Source of the DNA: a virus
Reading direction: 5' to 3' (one strand)
DNA length: 38,649 nt
Virus record (IMG/VR): IMGVR_UViG_3300008267_000129
Location: 1-38,649 of that record
Positions 1-6,357 of the stretch are shown one piece after another (position 1 is the first letter of the stretch; each line of letters opens with the position of its first letter). Both the position numbers and the translations under genes were made by a program. The notes beneath the pieces were generated by a model that saw only the letters and a program-made list of their open reading frames with translations, made no database searches and had not been told where the DNA came from.

Positions 1-114
1 CCGCGCCCATGAGGCTTGACACCTTGGACAAGAAAAGCACGTCCAAGGGATGCACGGAAGAGGCGGGAACGCTTCCGGCGGCGCGGCGTGCTTCCCGCCA
101 CGCGGAAAGGATGG
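1..114. repeat. Terminal direct repeat, left copy
   Basis: These 114 bases are identical to 38536-38649. The repeat lies wholly inside a minus-strand reading frame that continues without a break across the join, so the ends most likely represent a circular assembly (circularly permuted or circularised DNA) and not two ends with separate functions. A true short terminal repeat, as in T7-like phages, cannot be excluded from sequence alone. Confidence 0.9.
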
Positions 115-187
115 CCGTTAGATTGACGGCATCCTGGATTAACAAAGCGGTTTCGGCGGCTTTCTGCAACGTGGGGGCGGTTTCCAT
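1..187 (-). CDS. Unknown 95-residue early protein, N-terminal part (gene continues at 38435-38649)
   Basis: This is the 5' part of a gene that crosses the join of the circular genome. The ATG is at 187 on the minus strand, preceded by GAAAGGAAG about eight bases upstream, a strong ribosome binding site. Joined with the 3' part at 38435-38535, the protein is 95 residues, starts METAPTLQKAAETALLIQDA and ends RDGKEG. It looks like a small soluble, mostly helical protein rich in Ala, with no recognisable domain. It lies between the 30-residue membrane peptide gene (19 bases upstream) and the DUF7447-like gene (three bases downstream of its stop), so it is one of the first genes of the early operon. 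Function unknown. Confidence 0.7.
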   Translation of the reverse strand, partial: METAPTLQKAAETALLIQDAVNLTAILSAWREARRAAGSVPASSVHPLDVLFLSKVSSLMGA

Positions 188-206
188 AGGTGCGGCTTCC
201 TTTCGG

Positions 207-299
207 TTAGCGGTTCGACTGCAAGAATCCAGCAAGGGACAGAAGCATTGCGACGGCGAGAATCATCATTAGGGAGTCAGGGATTGAATCAGGCCACAA
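207..299 (-). CDS. 30-residue single-pass membrane peptide, first gene of the early arm
   Basis: A TTG at 299 opens a 30-codon frame ending in TAA at 207. It has the same ribosome binding site context as the next gene (GAAAGGAAGCCGC, eight bases before the start), which supports TTG over the internal ATGs at 269 and 266. The peptide begins MWPDSIPDSL, then has a hydrophobic stretch from about residue 11 to 26 (MMILAVAMLLSLAGFL), and ends QSNR, so one membrane span is likely. It is the first gene after the minus-strand promoter and too short for ordinary gene callers. A role in early host takeover or superinfection exclusion is plausible from position but is only inference. Confidence 0.5.
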   Translation of the reverse strand: MWPDSIPDSLMMILAVAMLLSLAGFLQSNR

Positions 300-329
300 G
301 GGAGCGGCTTCCTTTCGTTTGCGCCTTTC

Positions 330-351
330 CCCTTCGGCCGATTCCGAAGGG
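330..351 (-). promoter_or_regulatory. Leader hairpin before the early operon
   Basis: A perfect 8-bp inverted repeat, CCCTTCGG at 330-337 and CCGAAGGG at 344-351 with a 6-base loop, lies between the early promoter and the first gene start at 299. No U-run follows, so it is more likely an mRNA-stabilising 5' stem than a terminator. Confidence 0.45.
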
Positions 352-381
352 AGCGGGCGGTTAGTCGCACGGTTCAACGTC

Positions 382-423
382 CCGTGTCAAGCGGGTTAAT
401 AATCATCCCGCAAGCCGTGTCAA
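382..423 (-). promoter_or_regulatory. Early leftward promoter with repeated TTGACACGG
   Basis: On the minus strand a consensus -35 TTGACA (423-418) is followed after 16 bases by TATTAA (401-396), four of six matches to the sigma-70 -10 box. A second copy of TTGACACGG lies 33 bases downstream (390-382) without a good -10, so the pair may be tandem promoters or a promoter plus operator. This is the best promoter-like sequence seen and is correctly placed to drive the whole minus-strand early arm. Confidence 0.55.
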
Positions 424-968
424 GTTTTCCGCCGGAATCCATTGAAGGCTTCCGCCTGATATGGTGCGGAAACCTACAGGACAGGGGAGGGAGCAAGCTT
501 GCAAGCGCCTGGAATTGCTACAGCTGGAAGGGAAGAGGGAAGCGAAGGGAAGGGAGGGGGTCAATCCATCCCATTATCAGGGGGGCGGATTGAATCCCCC
601 GGCCTGGAACCGCGAACCGTCACGCTATCCTCCGCCGGCCGGCCCTACCTAGGACGGAGGAGGGGACGGCGGAAGGCGCACGGCCTAGCCTTGCTTGCGT
701 GCCGCTGTCCCGTCACCGCTCCCGCCTGGCCCGCTTGCTGTCTCTTCCTTTCGGACGCGGACCATGCGTTAGCGTGCGCCGTCGCGTGGGGAGGGACGGA
801 AGAGGGGAGGGAGGGTAGGGGGATGCCGGAGGGAGGGAGGGGGGAGGCGACGACCGAGGCGGTGGGGTGGGGGTGCCCCTCCCCTGGGGTGGGGGTGTGA
901 TACCACCCCCGGTATCGTCAGAGGTTGCCACCCCCTCTCTAATATTCGACCCCAAATCCTGAGTAGGT
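424..968. other. Non-coding divergent region; G-rich from 783
   Basis: About 545 bases lie between the early promoter and the small terminase gene with no convincing gene; the open frames here are low-complexity (Pro- or Gly-rich) and lack ribosome binding sites. The plus strand is purine-rich at about 526-563, and between 788 and 895 it has thirteen runs of three or more guanines. The 13-base sequence TGGGGTGGGGGTG occurs twice (863-875 and 885-897). Two overlapping inverted repeats follow: GGGGGTG/CACCCCC at 891-897/904-910 and GATACC/GGTATC at 899-904/911-916. Candidate roles are replication origin, packaging (pac/cos) site next to the terminase genes, or late-promoter control region. Confidence 0.6.
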
Positions 969-1361
969 GTGTCAAAACCTAGTCATGCGGCTCAAAACAA
1001 AGGTACAACCTCAACCATGCCTAACGATGCCCCTTCAAAACCCGTCCTGAAGGCCCTGGCAGCCCCTAGGAGCGTCGAAAAACCCAAAGACCACCTCACC
1101 CACGTCCGGCTTGACGCGAAGCTACAAGCGGCCCGCTACGTTGACGAGGCCGTGCGAGTGCTTGTTGACACGATGCGTAACGCCGACAACGAGAAGCTAC
1201 GCAAGGAAGCCGCCCTGGACATTATCCAGATGGTACTTGGCAAGCCCTCCAAGCCCGCCGACGAGCCTAAAGACGCGAAACCACAGGTCATTGACGTGGA
1301 TGACGCTACCCTTGAGGCCATTTTGGATGGTGAAAACATCAAAAAGTTTTCTGACGAGTGA
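969..1361 (+). CDS. Probable small terminase subunit
   Basis: The protein (130 residues from GTG at 969; 114 from the ATG at 1017) is placed directly before the large terminase. Its central helix-rich stretch, with AALDIIQMVLGKPSKP, resembles the 'R.AAA.ILDR..GKP' signature of many phage small terminase-like DNA-binding proteins. The C-terminal tail is acidic (VIDVDDATLEAILDGEN). Small terminases bind the packaging site and hand DNA to the large subunit. The start is uncertain: neither site has an ideal ribosome binding site, although AAAGG lies 13 bases before 1017. The 3' end lies in an A/T-rich inverted-repeat structure unlike the rest of the arm. The assignment rests mostly on position and this short motif. 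Confidence 0.6.
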   Translation: MSKPSHAAQNKGTTSTMPNDAPSKPVLKALAAPRSVEKPKDHLTHVRLDAKLQAARYVDEAVRVLVDTMRNADNEKLRKEAALDIIQMVLGKPSKPADEPKDAKPQVIDVDDATLEAILDGENIKKFSDE

Positions 1362-1443
1362 CTTTTTTTTCTGCGTTTCAGAAAAAAAGTGAAAAACGAG
1401 AAAACTTTTTTTCGTTTTGACGTGGTGTGGAGTGGTGTGGAGT
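1341..1443. repeat. Nested inverted repeats plus 10-bp tandem repeat
   Basis: An outer 12-bp perfect inverted repeat (AAAAAGTTTTCT at 1341-1352, AGAAAACTTTTT at 1399-1410) encloses a second hairpin (1361-1373 with 1379-1390, one bulged T). GTGGTGTGGA follows twice in tandem at 1422-1441. The block is strongly A/T-rich in a GC-rich genome and separates small and large terminase. It could act as a terminator, a transcript-processing site or a protein-binding cruciform. Confidence 0.55.
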
Positions 1444-1454
1444 AAAATACTTAG

Positions 1455-2915
1455 ATGAAAAATCTCACAAGAAAACAGGCGGCGGAGGCCATGTGGCGGA
1501 AGGGCAACCTCCGCTACAAGCTGGACAACGGCCAGCCTAGCCCCACGGACTGCACCATCTGTGGGCAGCTGCACACCGGCCAAAAGGGCATCTACGACTC
1601 CATCAAGGCTGCCCCAGGACACAAGTGGTTTTTGGGTATGAGCCGCCGCCGGGGCAAGACGTACCTCCTGTGCGTGCTGGCGACGGAATGGGCCATAAGC
1701 CACCCCAACAGCCAGATTCACTACGCCGCTTCCACCGCCAAGGCGGTGAAGAAGATGGTCCGGCCCAACTTCCGCAAGATTTTCGAGGACTGTCCGGCGG
1801 ACTTGAGGCCCAAGTGGAACGCGGTGGACTCCGAGTACCGCTTCCCCAACGGCGCAATTATCACGGTGGCCGGTTGCGACAACGAAAACTACGAAAACCT
1901 GCGTGGAACCGAGTCCCACCTGGTCATTGTGGATGAGGCCGGCTTCATTGACCAGCTACAGTCGGTGCTGGACGATGTTCTGCTGCCAATGACGCTGGAA
2001 ACCAACGCCAGCATCGTCATTTCCAGCACTCCCCCCAGAAGCCTTGACCATTACGCAGCCGTAGTGGCCCAAGAGTGCCAATCCAACGGCCGGTACTTCC
2101 ATCAAACGATGTACGACAACCCCCGGCTCACCGGGGAGCACCTGGAAAAGTTCCTTCGCAAGCTGGCTGGCAGCCGGGACGTGGAAGCCTTCCGGAAAAC
2201 GGCCACTTTCCGCCGCGAAATGATGGGGGAATTCATTGCGGACTCCGAAGCGGCCGTCATTCCGGAGTGGCTGGAGCAAAGTGCCCATTTGGTGACGGAT
2301 GTGGCCCGTCCGCCGTATTTTGACACCTACATTTCGTCCGACATTGGTTATCGGGACGGATGGGGAATCCTTTTTGCCTGGTGGGACTTCAAGAACGCTC
2401 GCCTTGTTGTTGAGGACGAACTTCTGTACTTCAAGACGCGAACGGAAGTGGTTGCCAACGGCATCAAGCGCAAAAGAGAGGAGCTATGGGGCGAAAAGAA
2501 GGTTTACCGCCTTATTTCGGACAATGACCCGCTCACGATTGCTGACCTGGCTACGCACGGCCTGTACTTCTCTTCTACAGCCAAGGACGACAAGGAAAAC
2601 CAAGTCAACCGAGTCCGGGAATGGGTCCAATCCGGCAAGCTGGTGGTTTCACCCCGCTGTCAGAAGCTACTCTTTCAGCTACGAAACACTGTATGGAACG
2701 AGAAGCGCGACGAGTTTGTGCGGACCAAAGAAGGGCACGGAGACTTGCTCGATGCCCTTATTTACCTCTGCCGAAACATTGACCGCCAGCGCAACCCCTA
2801 TCCCGCCGACTCAGAGCCTCTGCGAGACAACTACTTCCTTGCCCCGTGGCGCAAGAAGCAAGGAAACGATGTAGTGTTCGCCATGCTTGGCCTACAGAAG
2901 AAAGGTTCCGCCTAA
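1455..2915 (+). CDS. terL: Large terminase subunit (packaging ATPase/nuclease)
   Basis: This is the DNA-packaging motor, 486 residues, a usual length. The N-terminal ATPase has a terminase-type Walker A, GMSRRRGKT (61-69), and Walker B VIVDE (157-161), followed by a probable coupling motif ISSTPP (189-194). The C-terminal RNase H-like nuclease domain begins near residue 290, with acidic residues at D296 (SSDIGY), E320/E322 and D430/D433 (HGDLLDALIY) as likely metal ligands. It docks on the portal and pumps DNA into the prohead, cutting concatemers. The ATG at 1455 has only a distant GGAG upstream. The stop overlaps the portal start by one base (TAATG), so the two are translationally coupled. 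Confident from the motifs. Confidence 0.93.
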   Translation: MKNLTRKQAAEAMWRKGNLRYKLDNGQPSPTDCTICGQLHTGQKGIYDSIKAAPGHKWFLGMSRRRGKTYLLCVLATEWAISHPNSQIHYAASTAKAVKKMVRPNFRKIFEDCPADLRPKWNAVDSEYRFPNGAIITVAGCDNENYENLRGTESHLVIVDEAGFIDQLQSVLDDVLLPMTLETNASIVISSTPPRSLDHYAAVVAQECQSNGRYFHQTMYDNPRLTGEHLEKFLRKLAGSRDVEAFRKTATFRREMMGEFIADSEAAVIPEWLEQSAHLVTDVARPPYFDTYISSDIGYRDGWGILFAWWDFKNARLVVEDELLYFKTRTEVVANGIKRKREELWGEKKVYRLISDNDPLTIADLATHGLYFSSTAKDDKENQVNRVREWVQSGKLVVSPRCQKLLFQLRNTVWNEKRDEFVRTKEGHGDLLDALIYLCRNIDRQRNPYPADSEPLRDNYFLAPWRKKQGNDVVFAMLGLQKKGSA

Positions 2916-5071
2916 TGCCCTCTGACCCGACGAAGTATTTTGCCGCGCAGCCCACTGACCGCATCGGCCAGGAGGTAATGGCCCGCGTCAACGACTTCTA
3001 CACCTTTGTCCGCACGACCGGCTGGTTTTCCAAGATGTACCGCAGCTGGCGGGCCTATTACGGCCTCAATGCGCGGACGGGCGGGGCTCGCAGCGACCAG
3101 ATTACTTTTGCGGGCGACGAAGGCGAGCTTTCGATGATGAAAGTGAACCACTACCGCAACATTGCACAGCACCTTCTCACCCTTACCACCGCACAGCGTC
3201 CAGCGCCCATTCCGGTGTCTACCAACACCGACAACAAGAGCCACGCGCAGACGACCCTGGCCTCCGGCCTGCTGGACTACTACTCCCGCGAGAAGCGCGT
3301 GGAGCGCGTACTGCGGACTGCCGCCGAGTACGCCATTGTTTTCTCCGAGGGCTACGTCAAGGCTGAGTGGGACACTTCGCTTGGGCAGGAGTATGCCCGC
3401 GAGGAAGTCCTGGTTAACCCGGACAAGCCGGACGAGGGCACCGAGATTCGCAGCGTGCGCGAGGGGGACTTGAAGTTTTCCGTCCTGACGCCGCTGGACG
3501 TGGTGAAAGACCCGTACCTGGAGTCCTATTCGGACTGCAATTGGGTCATCCTGCGTAGCTTTGTCAACCGTTACGAGTTGGCGGCTCGCTACCCTGCCTA
3601 CAAGGACGCCATCCTCTCCAAGCAGCAGCAGCAGTTTGACGCCATGCGGTTCATGGTGAAACCCGTCATTTCCAGTGACGAGAACGTGGCCGTCTACGAG
3701 TTGTGGCACCGAAAGACTTCGGCGGTGCCCGAGGGGCGCTACGTCATTGCGGTAGACGAGTCGGCCGTCCTGTATGACGGCGAGTTGCCCTACGAGGACA
3801 TTCCTCTGCGGCGCATCTGCCCTGGCGACCTTATTGGCTCGCCTTCCGGCTACACGCCCATGTTCGACCTCCTGGCGCTCCAGGAAGCGTTGGATGCGCT
3901 GTATTCGGCGGTTGTCACCAACCAGACTACTTTTGGCGTCCAAAACATTTGGGTGCCGGAGTCGGCCAACCTGTCCTATGACCAGCTGGCAAACGGCCTC
4001 AATCTCATCAAGACGAGCGGAGACAAGAAGCCTGAGTCGCTGAATCTGACGCACACAGCCCCGGAGGTTTTCAACTTCATCCGGCAGATTGAGGAAAGCA
4101 TGGAAACGCTTTCCGGGGTCAACAGTACGGTGCGCGGAAACCCCGAGGCCAGCCTTAAGTCCGGCTCCGCCCTGGCCCTGGTGCAGTCGCAGGCCATTCA
4201 GTTTTCTTCCGGCCTCCAGGCTTCTTACGCACAGCTTGTTGAGGACGTTTTCACAGACGCGCTGAACATCCTTAAGGAATACGCCAAAACGAAGCGCGTG
4301 GCGCTCATTGTGGGCAAGTACAACCAGCACTTGCTCAAGGAGTTTACCGGCGACGACCTCTCCACCATCAGCCGCGTGGTTGTGGAATCGGCGGGAAGCC
4401 TTGCCAAGACGACTTCGGGCCGAATGCAGATTGCTCAGGACTTGCTCCAAAACCAGCTGATTCGGACGCCGGAGGAGTATCTGTCCGTCATCAACACGGG
4501 CAAGCTGGAGCCCATGACGGAGGCGCAGACGCGCCAGCTGTACCTCATTCGGCAGGAGAACGAGCGCCTGGCTAACGGCATCACCTGTCGCGCTCTCCCT
4601 ACGGACAACCACATTCTCCACATCAAGGAGAACAGCACCGTCCTGGACGACCCGGAGTTGCGCTCCGCGTCAGAGCAGGGCGACCCGGAAGCTTCGGCGG
4701 TGTTGGATGCCGCCTACCAGCACTTGCTGGAGCATGTCGGGTTTGCGGCTGACCCCGCCCTGGCAAACCTCATTTCCAGCCTTGGCTACCAGCCGATTGC
4801 CGCCCCTATCCCGCCCGAGCAGGCCGCTGGCGGTACTCCGCCGGCAGATGCGGGTGGACCCATGCCGCCTCCGGCAGACCCCAACGCACCCATTGGCCCC
4901 ACGCTCCCGGTAAAGCCGGACCCCATGACGCTGCCTGATATGGGCGGCAAGGGCGTGTCGCCGGACTTTCCTACTAATCCCGCCACCGGCCAGCCGTGGA
5001 ATCCAGCTAACGGCGGTGACGTGCTTGCGGGCGCTGTGGCCGCCGATGTAGCCGCTGCGCCCGCTCGCTAA
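2915..5071 (+). CDS. Portal protein
   Basis: The 718-residue product follows the large terminase and precedes the scaffold, the standard portal position, and its size matches the large P22-like podovirus portals. The start chosen is the ATG of TAATG at 2915 with AAAGG nine bases upstream; the frame is open further upstream, but that part is shadow of the terminase gene. The segment around residues 390-440 (SGVNSTVRGNPEASLKSGSALALVQSQ) is typical of portal stem/wing regions. The last 80 or so residues are rich in Pro, Gly and Ala and probably disordered. The portal forms the dodecameric channel at one capsid vertex. Confidence 0.85.
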   Translation: MPSDPTKYFAAQPTDRIGQEVMARVNDFYTFVRTTGWFSKMYRSWRAYYGLNARTGGARSDQITFAGDEGELSMMKVNHYRNIAQHLLTLTTAQRPAPIPVSTNTDNKSHAQTTLASGLLDYYSREKRVERVLRTAAEYAIVFSEGYVKAEWDTSLGQEYAREEVLVNPDKPDEGTEIRSVREGDLKFSVLTPLDVVKDPYLESYSDCNWVILRSFVNRYELAARYPAYKDAILSKQQQQFDAMRFMVKPVISSDENVAVYELWHRKTSAVPEGRYVIAVDESAVLYDGELPYEDIPLRRICPGDLIGSPSGYTPMFDLLALQEALDALYSAVVTNQTTFGVQNIWVPESANLSYDQLANGLNLIKTSGDKKPESLNLTHTAPEVFNFIRQIEESMETLSGVNSTVRGNPEASLKSGSALALVQSQAIQFSSGLQASYAQLVEDVFTDALNILKEYAKTKRVALIVGKYNQHLLKEFTGDDLSTISRVVVESAGSLAKTTSGRMQIAQDLLQNQLIRTPEEYLSVINTGKLEPMTEAQTRQLYLIRQENERLANGITCRALPTDNHILHIKENSTVLDDPELRSASEQGDPEASAVLDAAYQHLLEHVGFAADPALANLISSLGYQPIAAPIPPEQAAGGTPPADAGGPMPPPADPNAPIGPTLPVKPDPMTLPDMGGKGVSPDFPTNPATGQPWNPANGGDVLAGAVAADVAAAPAR

Positions 5072-5084
5072 GGAAAAAGTTTTT

Positions 5085-5105
5085 GCCTTAGCGCTTTCGC
5101 TAGGC
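5085..5105. other. Hairpin after the portal gene
   Basis: GCCTTAGCG (5085-5093) and CGCTAGGC (5098-5105) form an 8-bp stem with one bulged T and a CTTT loop, 14 bases after the portal stop. The T-run lies before the stem, not after, so it is not a classical terminator in the plus direction. It may stop 3' decay of the terminase-portal mRNA. Confidence 0.4.
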
Positions 5106-5108
5106 AGA

Positions 5109-5153
5109 TTTGTAGGGTTACAGTGAGATTCGTAGGGTTCCGAACCCTACGAA
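5109..5153. promoter_or_regulatory. 25-bp palindrome with an upstream half-site copy
   Basis: TTCGTAGGGTTC (5129-5140) and GAACCCTACGAA (5142-5153) form a 12-bp perfect inverted repeat about a single C. A direct copy of the half site, TTTGTAGGGTTA, lies 20 bases upstream at 5109-5120. No U-tract follows. Three TAGGGTT half-sites at regular spacing ahead of the scaffold/capsid genes look like binding sites for a dimeric regulator, or a strong mRNA stem. Confidence 0.5.
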
Positions 5154-5204
5154 AGTCCTACCCACCAGGGCGGACTGTCAATCGTTCAACGAAAGGAACG
5201 TCTT

Positions 5205-6083
5205 GTGTCTGAGAACGCTGCCCCCGCTGCTGCTCCTGCTGCTCCTGCTGACGTTGCGCCCGCTGAATCCAAGGCTGCTGGCGAAGCTAAGGCTGCTCCG
5301 AAGCCCGAAACCCCGGCGGAGCGGAAGTACCGGCTCAAGGTGAATGGACAGGAGAGGGAATTCTCCGAGGCCGAAGTCCTTAAGCGCGCACAGATGGCGG
5401 AGGCCGCTCAAGAGAAGTTCCAGAAAGCGGCTCACCTGGAAAAGCTGGAGCAGGCACTCCAGAAGGGCGACCGCCGCACCGTTCAGAAGCTTTTGGGTGA
5501 CGAAAAGTTCCACAATTTTGCCGTGGAGTATCTGTCCGAGCGCCTGGAGGAAGAGGAGTTGTCCCCCAAAGAGCGCGAATTGCGACAGCGTGAGCGCCAG
5601 CTGCAAGAGCATGAGGAGCGCGTCAGGACGGAGCAGCAGGAGCGACAGGCCGCTGCCATGCAACAGCTGGAAGACCACTTTGCCAAAAAGTTCGACACGG
5701 AGTTTACGTCTGCCATGAAGCAGATGAAGCTTCCGCCCACTCCTAAAGCGGTTGCTCGCATGGCCGAGTTGATGAAGCAGAACCTCGAAATGGGGCTCGA
5801 CCTTCCGGCTACGTCTATTGCACAGCTTGTAAAGGACGAATTCACCGTTAGCGTCAAGTCTCTTATGGATGGGTTAGATGACGACAGCCTTGCCGCTCTT
5901 TTGGGTGAGCAGGTCGAAGAGAAGCTTCGGAAGCGAAGCATGTCCAGGTTGAAGAACCCAATGGGAAGCAATCGAGCCCAACCGCAGCCCAAGTCCGAGG
6001 GGAAGAAGCCTGAGTCCACAAAGAGGCTGTCCAAGGAGGAGTTCCGCGAGCGCATGGAGCGCATTAAGCGGGGCGACCTCTAG
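5205..6083 (+). CDS. Capsid scaffolding protein
   Basis: The start is GTG at 5205, with GAAAGGA seven bases upstream. The 292-residue protein has an Ala/Pro-rich disordered N terminus, then a KYRLKVNGQEREFSEAEVLKRAQ segment of the kind seen in phage scaffolds, followed by a long highly charged helical region (residues 60-170, rich in Glu, Gln, Arg) likely to form coiled coils, and a basic C-terminal tail (KRLSKEEFRERMERIKRGDL) suited to bind the coat protein. It lies between portal and major capsid genes, the usual site. Scaffolds direct procapsid assembly and leave or are digested before packaging. Confidence 0.8.
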   Translation: MSENAAPAAAPAAPADVAPAESKAAGEAKAAPKPETPAERKYRLKVNGQEREFSEAEVLKRAQMAEAAQEKFQKAAHLEKLEQALQKGDRRTVQKLLGDEKFHNFAVEYLSERLEEEELSPKERELRQRERQLQEHEERVRTEQQERQAAAMQQLEDHFAKKFDTEFTSAMKQMKLPPTPKAVARMAELMKQNLEMGLDLPATSIAQLVKDEFTVSVKSLMDGLDDDSLAALLGEQVEEKLRKRSMSRLKNPMGSNRAQPQPKSEGKKPESTKRLSKEEFRERMERIKRGDL

Positions 6084-6105
6084 CGCATATCTGCTGCATA
6101 AGTTT

Positions 6106-6137
6106 TGAGCGCCGCGCATAACTATGAGCGCCGCGCA
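6106..6137. repeat. 13-bp direct repeat after the scaffold gene
   Basis: TGAGCGCCGCGCA occurs at 6106-6118 and 6125-6137 (period 19), just before the terminator at 6142. The role is unknown. Confidence 0.5.
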
Positions 6138-6141
6138 CAAG

Positions 6142-6170
6142 GCCCCGGTTGACCGCCGGGGCTTTGTTTT
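6142..6170 (+). terminator. Rho-independent terminator between scaffold and capsid genes
   Basis: GCCCCGG (6142-6148) pairs perfectly with CCGGGGC (6156-6162) around a 7-base loop and is followed by TTTGTTTT. It ends the terminase-portal-scaffold transcript, at least partly, implying a separate promoter or read-through for the capsid gene. Confidence 0.75.
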
Positions 6171-6192
6171 GTGTAGTCTTTGCGTGTCTTTG

Positions 6193-6274
6193 CAGCGGGA
6201 CGCGAAAGCCACCCTGCTGTCAGGACAACGAAGCAAGCCTCGTCCCAAGGCTTCGGAGGGCGCGAAAGCTACCC
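6193..6274 (+). promoter_or_regulatory. Twin GNRA-loop hairpins in the capsid mRNA leader
   Basis: Two similar hairpins lie exactly 60 bases apart in the untranslated stretch before the capsid gene. Both have GGG...CCC outer stems and the identical 8-base core GCGAAAGC (6202-6209 and 6262-6269), whose GAAA forms a GNRA tetraloop. The first is extended by CAGC/GCTG (6193-6219). The core recalls pieces of known riboswitches, but the rest does not match any class I can name. It is likely a structured 5' leader affecting stability or translation of the capsid mRNA. Confidence 0.5.
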
Positions 6275-6357
6275 GAGGAAGAACAGGAAGGCATCAGTAG
6301 TCCTGGTGAACAATTCTCTTTCTTTCTCGCAGCACAACCTCTCAAGGAGTCTGAATC

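Noticed and set aside
675-780. Inverted repeat GGCGCACG/CGTGCGCC 90 bases apart
   Set aside because: Eight bases at that distance in GC-rich DNA is easily chance.
499-900. 133-residue plus-strand frame over the G-rich tract
   Set aside because: Gly/Arg/Glu low complexity dictated by purine bias, with no ribosome binding site.
940-945. TAATAT as -10 box of a late promoter
   Set aside because: No acceptable -35 at 16-18 bases upstream, so not called; a phage- or host-dependent activator would be needed.
713-955. 80-residue minus-strand frame, Pro/Arg-rich
   Set aside because: Composition is just the complement of the guanine-run tract (Pro, Ser, Arg); no ribosome binding site and no protein-like character.
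2912-4621. 569-residue minus-strand frame opposite the portal gene
   Set aside because: Shadow frame caused by GC-biased third positions of the portal gene; the portal has the correct context and start signals.
6190-6285. Possible cyclic-di-GMP (GEMM) riboswitch
   Set aside because: GGGACGCGAAAGCC recalls part of that class, but the remaining conserved segments and the three-way junction are not found; kept only as an unclassified structured leader.
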